Assembly (NCBI GenBank): GCA_009103225.1
Contig: RHPI01003488.1
Location: 223,427-287,426 of the forward strand
DNA length: 64,000 nucleotides
Source of the DNA: Chlorokybus atmophyticus
Lineage: Eukaryota; Streptophyta; Chlorokybophyceae; Chlorokybales; Chlorokybaceae
Direction: 5' to 3'
Shown here one piece after another: positions 57,431 to 64,000 of this stretch (positions are counted from its first letter, which is position 1; every line of letters starts with the position of its first letter). Under the pieces are notes generated by a model that saw only the letters and a list, made by a program, of their open reading frames with translations, had not been told where the DNA came from and did not search any database. Position numbers and translations under genes: made by a program.

Positions 57431-58297
57431 GCGTGGGGGCTTGAGGGGGCGGCGACAGCTTTGGCGGCGGCGGGGCGCAGAGGCGGCAGTCGGCACTGCT
57501 CAGTGCCGACGTCAGGCCGGCGGCCTGACAGCGGCGGCAGCGGCGGCAGCTAGCAGCCGCTACCCATTAGGGTGGGTAGTGGTAGTTGTTAGCTAGTTGT
57601 TATTGTTGTATAGTTGTATAACTGTATAGTTGCTGCTGTTGGTGTAGCCTAGCCTAGCCTTGCCTTACCTTGCTTGCTTAGCCTAGCCTAGCTTGTTAGT
57701 GTGAAGGGGAGGCGGCCACTTAGGCAGCCTCACCTCAAGTATTGCATCTCAGCACATCACTTGTAACTAAATCACATTATCACTTGTGACTGTGCTAGTG
57801 GTTGGGGCTGCCACCACTTGGATTCGTGGTGGTGTCAGGGGGGGTTGTGGTTGTTTACACTTCTCCCACCCCAAGAGAGCAGTCTAACGCCAACTTGGGA
57901 TGTTTTGGCCGCCATTCTGTGCGGTAGCGCCGCCAGAATCATTCTGGGTGGTCGATAAAAAACCCTCAACTCACACCTGGTTGACATCGGCCTATAAGGT
58001 TGATTCAACAAGAGTTTGGCACCTTTTGTGTTATTGACAATTGTGAGTTGAGCAGGGTTGTACAAAGTGAAAACTTTGAGTTGTTGTAGCTCGTGAACCG
58101 TCGCGTGGATTGTTTGCAAGCGAGTGTCTTGTTTAGAGGTGTTGGGCAGTCATTTTACGTGCTGTTTAACCGAAGTATAGCACCTTCAAATCAACGAAAA
58201 CAACAACAACACATTCTGACACTTTCAGAGTGCACAACTTGTGTGCTTGTGCACTCATGCACTTGTAAAACTTTTGAAGGCTTGTCACCTTAGGCAG
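57431..58297 (+). other. Gypsy-2 leader
   Basis: Non-coding, with GGC/GCAGCGGCGGCAGC repeats (57450-57560) and tagcctagcc/ttgcctt repeats (57640-57690). The Ala/Gly-rich open frame at 57414-57596 is a repeat artefact. Confidence 0.6.
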
Positions 58298-59734
58298 ATG
58301 TTTCACCAAGGAGACGAAGGAGGGATGTAACCCGTACCTGAGGATTCATCCTATGAGCCATCAAGTGATGAGGAAGTGAAGCATTCATAAACGAGTGGTG
58401 GTTACAGTGTCGGTGAGGAGGAAGAAGCCAAGTCAAAGAGTGGTGAAGCTTCCTCAGAGAAGTCCTCTCATGATGACCAACCTATGGACGCTTAGAGCAT
58501 CATCGGGGCGGCCATAGCGAAGTACGCATCAGAGCGTGAAGCTCTTCTTGCTGCACACCCCCAGCTTCGTAAGGAAGTGTGGGATGAGTGGGCGCAGCAA
58601 GTGCGTAACGCATATAAGACGCACTTCGCGGCACTCCCGCGTGCAAGCAAAGAGATGGTGATTCGCATGATCGAGCACAAGTTTACGCGTAATTTACCGC
58701 AACTCATGCGCACAGATCCGGCAGTGGCCACTCTTATGGCTACTTATGACAAATCAGGCCCGTAGCCAGGCGAGAGGATGGCGTTTGAGGCTCTCACCTT
58801 ATTGACGGTGGAAACTCTGAAGCGTTGCAAGGACCTATTCTGGTACTTAGGGCCTGAGCTGGAGGAGAAGTTAGCTCGAGAAGAGCGCTTAACTGCACGC
58901 CTCGAAGTTATGCAGTCCGAGTTGGTGGCATTACGCTAGCAGGTGGCAAGGGCTACTACTGTAGTAGGGACATCAGTTGGCCTACCCGTCATAGCGCTGA
59001 ACAAGCTCGAGAAGTTCAAGCCCAATGGGGCTGTGAACATTTATGATTGGGTGGTGAATGTAAAGCGCTACTTGGCTGCACTTCAACGACCAGTTAGTGA
59101 GCATACATCTGTTGCTGAGTTGCTCATGCCACCTGACGCTTTCGCCGGATGGGCGCGTCAAACAAAGGATGGTGCTTCCAAGACTGTGGAGGCATTGTTT
59201 CAGTTTTTGGTCGAGCGCTATGGTGGCAAGGACCCGGCTACTGCTGCTCGCAACAAGGTTACCAAGTTGCGCCAAAATGGTCGGGCGCCTTCAGTGTACT
59301 TGAAGGAGTTTCAAGCATTTGTTGGCCGTGTCAACAGTTGGCTCATGCCCATGGACAAGGCTGAGCAGTTTAACCTGTACAAGCGCGGCTTAGATGCGCG
59401 CTTGCGCGACTAGTTGCAGTACAACACGTCGACAGAGCAACCGCGGGTTCCCGCGGACCTCGCAACCTTGCAGAGGTTGAGTGTGTATCCGTTCAACGAT
59501 GATGCTGCGGCTGTGCAGGACAAGTTACAGGAGGTGGCTTCAGTCAAGCCACATGGGGGAGGGGGGAAGCGGTTCCCTCCACCAAATGCGCATGCGGCAA
59601 AAAAGGCCAAAACCTTATACGCACCTGCGAGTGGTGCCACGCCTATTCTAGCACGCGCCTGCTACCATCAGTCAGGTCACATTGCGAAGAACTGCCCAAC
59701 CAAGGGAATGGGCAATGTCAAGAAGGTTGAATAG
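58298..59734 (+). pseudogene. gag: Gypsy-2 gag (frame kept, stops only)
   Basis: ATG at 58298 (MFHQGDEGGM). Acidic N-terminus (PSSDEEVKHS, GEEEEAKSKS), helical region, then the gag core at about 58943-59413 (IYDWVVNVKRYLAALQRPV, FQFLVERYGGKD, YLKEFQAFVGRVN), basic linker and an incomplete knuckle CYHQSGHIAKNC lacking the second Cys. Internal stops: TAA twice, TAG four times, plus TAG at 59732 after KVE. No TGA and no frameshift across about 480 codons. The frame continues into the protease region to a TGA at 60104. Confidence 0.82.
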
Positions 59735-60345
59735 GATTACATCGTGACTGATGTACCTTCATCTGGTGGCCAGTTGCTAATGTTGCATATGCATACAGCA
59801 AACTGTTTTGATGAATTGTCTCGTGTACATGTAATGACACATGCATGGCAAGCACATGATAAGCTGCCACTTTTTGATAGTGAAAAGTTGGATGACCAGG
59901 CTTGTGTGCTAGTGCATGTTGAATGTAACATGCTTATAGAAGTTTTGCGCACATTGTGTGAGTTACAAAAGAGACACACGACACTGAGTGTGATTGTCAC
60001 GGTGCCCAAGTATCATGGACCGTGGCTAAAGCATACTCGGGGGGGAAATGTGTTACAACAATCCACAAAGCGTGAGACGGGGACGGTGCGGTTGTCGGCA
60101 AATTGATGAACCTACACAGTTGCGGAATCTTTGCTATTTTTCAAGGGCGAGTAGTACCTTTATTGTGGACCTTCACAAGCACGGCACAGGGTATTACTAG
60201 CTCGTTTTGCTTGGTTGACACCGGGGCAACGCATAACTTCGTCGAGAATAAATGGGTTATGCACAACAAGATAGCGTGTAAACCCTCAGCCTTCTCAGCT
60301 GTTGGTGCTGGAAGTGCGTTACCAGTGAAAGGTAAAATAAGTTGA
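59735..60345 (+). pseudogene. Gypsy-2 protease region
   Basis: Linker in the gag frame to 60106 (LLMLHMHTANCFDELSR), ending in TGA that overlaps an ATG at 60103 (ATGA). The new frame holds the retropepsin site FCLVDTGATHNFVENKW (about 60208-60258) and ends at 60345, where a 1-bp shift leads into pol. The end of the protease (VDVVLGQEWQHQV) is in the next frame near 60412. Confidence 0.75.
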
Positions 60346-61560
60346 AAGTGAAGATTGGTAGTTACCAAGCCAATTTAACTTTCATCGTAGTACCCATTGA
60401 CATAGCTAGTGTTGATGTGGTACTTGGCCAAGAGTGGCAACATCAAGTGTCTATGACAATGGATACTGCTGCACAGTTCTGCACGGTAAGGAAGGGGCGT
60501 AAGAGCAGCACTTTGTCCATGCAGGGGTCGCATAACTTGGAATATAAGCAAACAGACTCTGCGTTACTTACGGCGCTTCAAGTGAAGCGTGCGTTACGAA
60601 AAAGCACACCTGCTTTTCTAATGCACTTAACGTTAAGTGATGATGTAGTGCCTGGCAATACAGAAGGTGTATCGGACATCATTGAGAGATTTCAGGATGT
60701 GTTCTTAGATGAATTGCCGGGCTTGCCCCCTGATCGAGGTGTCGGACACACAATACCTTTGATTCCTGATAGTGAGCCTCCATTTCGGCCTATATATAGG
60801 TTGAGCCCTCGTGAGAGGGGGTTGGAAACACAAATAAAAGAGTTATTGAAGAAGGGATTGATTGAACCAAGTTCTTCACCCTTTGGCGCACCCATATTGT
60901 TTGTTATGAACAAGAATGGGAAATTGCGCATGTGTGTGGATTATCGTGCTCTAAACAAGATCACGGTAAAGAACAGATACCTGTTGCCAAGGATTGATGA
61001 TGTGTTTTACAAGTTGTCAGGGAATGCGTACTTTGGTACACTAAGCTTGACAAGCGGCTATCATCAAACTCAGATTCATCCTTTGGATATCTATAAGACA
61101 GCATTCAGGACACCTACGGGTCATTATTAATACAAAGTGTTACCTTTTTGATTGACTAATGCACCCGCTGTGTTTCAGAAGGAAATGAAAAAAATCTTCG
61201 GTGGTATGCTTGGTCAACATGTCATAATATATTTGGATGACATCATTGTCTTCAGTAAAACAATGGAAGAACATAGGTAACACTTGGAAGCGGTGTTCGC
61301 AAGATTGCGCAAGCATCATTTGTTTGCAGATTTCACCAAGTGTGATTGTTGTAAAACGGAGTTGCCCTTTCTTAGTCACATTGTGAGTGGTGCGGGTATA
61401 CAACCTGACCCACGCAAAGTGCAGATTGTCAAAGAGTGGCCCCAACCTTAGAATATCCATCAAATAAGTCGTTTATAGGGTTGGCAAAGTACTTTCGCAA
61501 CTTTATGATGGGGTACTCGACAATTGTCATGCCTTTGACCAAGCTGTTGCGTAAAAATGC
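60342..61560 (+). pseudogene. Gypsy-2 reverse transcriptase
   Basis: Open 60342-61130: YRLSPRERGLETQIKELLKK, IEPSSSPFGAPILFV and MCVDYRALNKITVKNRY. The first catalytic motif reads GTLSLTSGYHQ, with Ser where LDL is expected. Stops TAA (GHY-stop-YKVLPF) and TGA (LPF-stop-LTNAP), then IIYLDDIIVFSK near 61220-61255 (YLDD intact), TAA in EEHR-stop-HLEAVF, and a 1-bp loss before FIGLAKYFRN near 61475. Confidence 0.85.
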
Positions 61561-61594
61561 CCCGTTCACTTGGATCACAGCATAAGAAGTTGCT

Positions 61595-62140
61595 ATGCAA
61601 AAGGTGCAGTTGGCTTTAACATCGGCGCCGGTGTTAGCACTGTCAATTTGGGACAAACACTTCACAGTGGCTAGTGACGCATCAACACTTGGGTGTGGTG
61701 CGGTACTATTGCAAGATGGTAGACCTTGTGCTTATGAGAGTAGGAAGTTCATTCCTGCGAGAGTGAACTACCCTACAACAGAGCAAGAACTACTGGGTAT
61801 AGTTCATGCTCTTGAGACATGGAGATGTTACTTGGAGGGTGTTCAGTTCACTACTGTGACTGATTACAACCCGTTGGTGTATATCTCAACACAACAAAAC
61901 TTGTCGCGACGGCAAGTGCGCTGGAATGAGTTTTTGTCCAGGTTCACCTTTGATTGGGTGTATCGGCCGGTTAGAACGAATGTGGCTGACCCTTCGAGTC
62001 GCTGCCCGTCATTATTGGCGGTGATGCGCGCGCAACTACTCGCGACACGCAGCACATTGTCTCCCGATGATGAGTTTGTGCAAACTGTTGTTCAGGGGTA
62101 CACTTTGGACCCGTGGTTTTTCATTGCAGACAACTTATAA
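61595..62140 (+). pseudogene. Gypsy-2 RNase H
   Basis: TVASDASTLGCGAVLLQDG, TEQELLGIVHALETWRCYLE, TVTDYNPLVYISTQQNLSRR and VADPSSRCPSL. Catalytic Asp, Glu and Asp present. A frameshift near 62130 leads to the integrase. Confidence 0.88.
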
Positions 62141-62144
62141 AAGG

Positions 62145-63180
62145 TCGAGAAAGTTTGACAAACGTGACAATCTGTATTACATGAGCAACAGTGTGGTGAT
62201 ACCTGATCATGCTGAACTGCGTGTAAAATGCATAGCGGATACACATGATCCGCCTTACGCTGGGCACTTTGGTAGTCGCACAACCATTAAGGCAGCGGAA
62301 CAGTTGTATTGGTGGCCATCGTTGCCTGCTAATGTGAAGCGGTATGTGGACACGTGTAACAAATGTCAACGTGACAAACCGTTACGTAAAAAGCCCGCTG
62401 GGCTACTGAGGCCGTTACCACTTCCTGACAGTAAGTGAAAAGTGTGAGTATGGACCTTATCACTGAGCTCCCTGAGATAGCGTTGGGTCATACTGCGGTT
62501 GCAGTATTTGTGGTCCTTTGACCAAAATGGTTCACATTGTTCCTTGCCGTACGGAGATAGGCTCCCATGATTTAGCGATGTTTTCTGTCGCGTTGATGTT
62601 CAATATGCATGGTTTGCCTCGCAACATTGTCTCTGACCGTGACCCGAGGTTCGTGGCTCAGTTTTGAAAGTCGCTATGCAACTTCCTGCAGATACAACAG
62701 CATATGAATACCGCTTATAATCCGCAGATTGATAGTCAGACTGAACGCGCCAATCACGTGATTGAGGAAACCATTTGACATTATGCGAGTCCGACTAAGT
62801 CTGATTGGGATATTTATCTTCCAATAGCTGAGTTCGCGATTAACAATGCATGGCAAGAGAGCGTGCAGGAAACTCCATTTTTCTTAAACTACGGAGTGCA
62901 TCCACAAAGTCCTGCCAGTATAAAATTGCCGGCTAGCGATGTGCCTCGCGATCCTGCAGCGCGCGAGATGGCTGCGGCCATGCAAGACAGGTTAGCGTTG
63001 GCAAAGAGCTATCTGCGCGCAGCGCAAGACAGACAAAAAGCCCAAGCTGATAAGCATCGTAGGCAGGCCGACTATGATGTGGGCAATTCGGTGCTTTTGA
63101 GCATTAAAAACATATCCATCAAGGGAGTGAGTACCCGAAAGTGTTTTTTTTTTCCTTCGCTGGATAGGCCCCGTCAAAGT
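62145..63180 (+). pseudogene. Gypsy-2 integrase
   Basis: Zinc domain ADTHDPPYAGHFGSRTT ... CNKCQRDK (62235-62375). Core: SMDLITELPE (Asp), GLPRNIVSDRDPRFVAQF (Asp, then TGA for Trp), NPQIDSQTERANHVIEET (Glu, then TGA). All three catalytic acids survive but the frame is broken several times in 62430-62770. C-terminal part open 62863-63186 (QETPFFLNYGVHPQSP, RAAQDRQKAQADKHRRQ, VGNSVLLSIKNI). Confidence 0.83.
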
Positions 63181-63475
63181 GGTTGATCGGGTCGGCACTC
63201 ACGCGTATCGTTTAGAGTTACCACATTCCATACGTATACATAATGTGTTTCATGTGAGTGTACTGAAAGCGTACTGTTCAGATGGTTGGGTTCAACCTCC
63301 TCCACCCCCAGTCGCAGTGGATGGCGATAACACTTTCGAGTATGAGGTGGAAACAATCCAGAGTCACCGTAAGCCCCGACGCGGACGCGCGCCGACTTAC
63401 TCGGTGAAATGGAAAGGGTATGGTGTTGAACACAACACGTGGGAACCCGAAAAGAATCTTACCAACTGCTAGGAG
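63179..63475 (+). pseudogene. Gypsy-2 integrase tail and chromodomain
   Basis: VDRVGTHAYRLELPHSIRIH, FHVSVLKAY, a Pro-rich linker, then the chromodomain FEYEVETIQSHRKPRRGR, TYSVKWKGYGVEHNTWEPE, NLTNC. A TAG at 63470-63472 interrupts the usual last helix, which continues in frame as EILRAYRSD. The aromatic cage positions (Tyr, Trp, Trp) look complete. Confidence 0.83.
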
Positions 63476-63628
63476 ATTCTTCGGGCGTACCGGAGTGATG
63501 TGTCCGCACGCGGACGGTAAAAGGGTGCTGGCAGACAACTTTACCACTTCAGCCCTGGTTCTTTTCTCACTCACGTTTGCAGTGCTCACGGTGGGGCCTT
63601 GCTAACCCTCAGTGAGGACATTGAAACC

Positions 63629-63641
63629 TAAGTGGGGGGAA
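63629..63641 (+). promoter_or_regulatory. Polypurine tract of Gypsy-2
   Basis: aagtggggggaa directly before TGTAACGG of the 3' LTR. Confidence 0.75.
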
Positions 63642-63970
63642 TGTAACGGAGTGCTACCGCTATGCGGTTCCCGCCCTCATTTAATGAGAAATAAGGGTCC
63701 CAACGGGACAAACACAGCCATTAAAGTCGTATTAGGGCCTTTATAGGCCCTGATGAGGTGCTATGTTATGTAACACTGATATCAATTTGAGACTCATGTC
63801 TCAACACGAGTCTCAAGTCGATATCGGCCGCTGCGCTGCTAACGCGGCCGCCATAGCCAGGGGATCTTTCGATCTCCTGGATGCCAGCGGCGGCGGCGGC
63901 GGCGACGTGGCTGTGGTTGGTGGTGTTGGGGTAGGGGATTAAAGGGGGCGGTAGCACCCCCCTTCTTGCA
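63642..63970 (+). repeat. Gypsy-2 3' LTR
   Basis: 329 bp. Has an extra palindromic segment (63778-63825) absent from the 5' LTR. Confidence 0.88.
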
Positions 63971-64000
63971 CCTCCTACGGAAAACCGAGGGAGTTCGATA
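63971..64000 (+). repeat. Old gypsy LTR, right part (runs off the window)
   Basis: Target duplication cctcc followed by tacggaaaaccgagggag, which continues the LTR interrupted at 57140 (compare the complement of about 4770-4800). Confidence 0.55.

Larger units (their letters stand above)
57141..63970 (+). mobile_element. Gypsy-2: Ty3/gypsy chromovirus
   Basis: LTRs 57141-57412 and 63642-63970 (TGTAACGG...TTCTTACA / ...TTCTTGCA), perfect target duplication cctcc (57136-57140, 63971-63975), primer site, gag, protease, RT, RNase H, integrase, chromodomain and purine tract. LTRs differ at roughly 10% of aligned bases and by one 55-bp segment, so it is older than Gypsy-1. Related to Gypsy-1 in protein but not in LTR. 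Confidence 0.92.

Overview
This is a transposon-dense stretch of a eukaryotic nuclear genome, not a bacterial or plasmid region. It has no operons and no rRNA or tRNA gene that I could find, and almost all coding signal belongs to retrotransposons. Composition is moderate in GC. The mix of elements points to a chlorophyte green alga: Ty3/gypsy chromoviruses, a Ty1/copia element primed by an internal fragment of initiator tRNA, and DIRS-order elements with tyrosine recombinases and PAT-like split repeats. That assignment is inference. No conserved single-copy host gene confirms it.

Layout. 1-3.6 kb has no clear gene (perhaps the 3' end of a host gene at 2-199). 3.6-12.5 kb is an old minus-strand gypsy relic whose LTR was split by a younger chromovirus, Gypsy-1 (4961-12259). 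14.6-17.4 kb is an old gag-only LTR element (TR-GAG copy b) carrying a solo LTR of another family. 18.9-25.0 kb is DIRS/PAT-like copy 1, with two poly-G assembly artefacts. 27.5-36.9 kb is a larger, strongly decayed element of the same order (PAT-3) in the opposite orientation, itself interrupted by TR-GAG copy c. 38.1-41.2 kb is an old gypsy LTR split by TR-GAG copy d. 42.0-47.2 kb is DIRS/PAT-like copy 2. 48.3-53.4 kb is a young, nearly complete copia element inserted in a TR-GAG solo LTR. 54.6-56.1 kb is TR-GAG copy e, cut off at a poly-G join. 56.7 kb to the end is another old gypsy LTR split by a second chromovirus, Gypsy-2 (57141-63970), with a perfect 5-bp target duplication.

How the parts relate. 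The copia element and the TR-GAG family share LTR ends, the same initiator-tRNA primer site, related gag proteins and the same LTR repeat arrays (GTTACGG 9-mers and TTGAC/GTCAA cores). The copia element could therefore supply pol in trans to the TR-GAGs. The DIRS-like copies encode gag, RT/RNase H and tyrosine recombinase and show the A1-ORFs-B1-A2-B2 terminal layout. Every element carries stops or frameshifts. Most stops look like C-to-T or G-to-A changes, but in the Gypsy-2 gag frame all seven internal stops are TAA or TAG at positions where Gln would fit, and both chromoviruses have a lone in-frame TAG between gag and pol.
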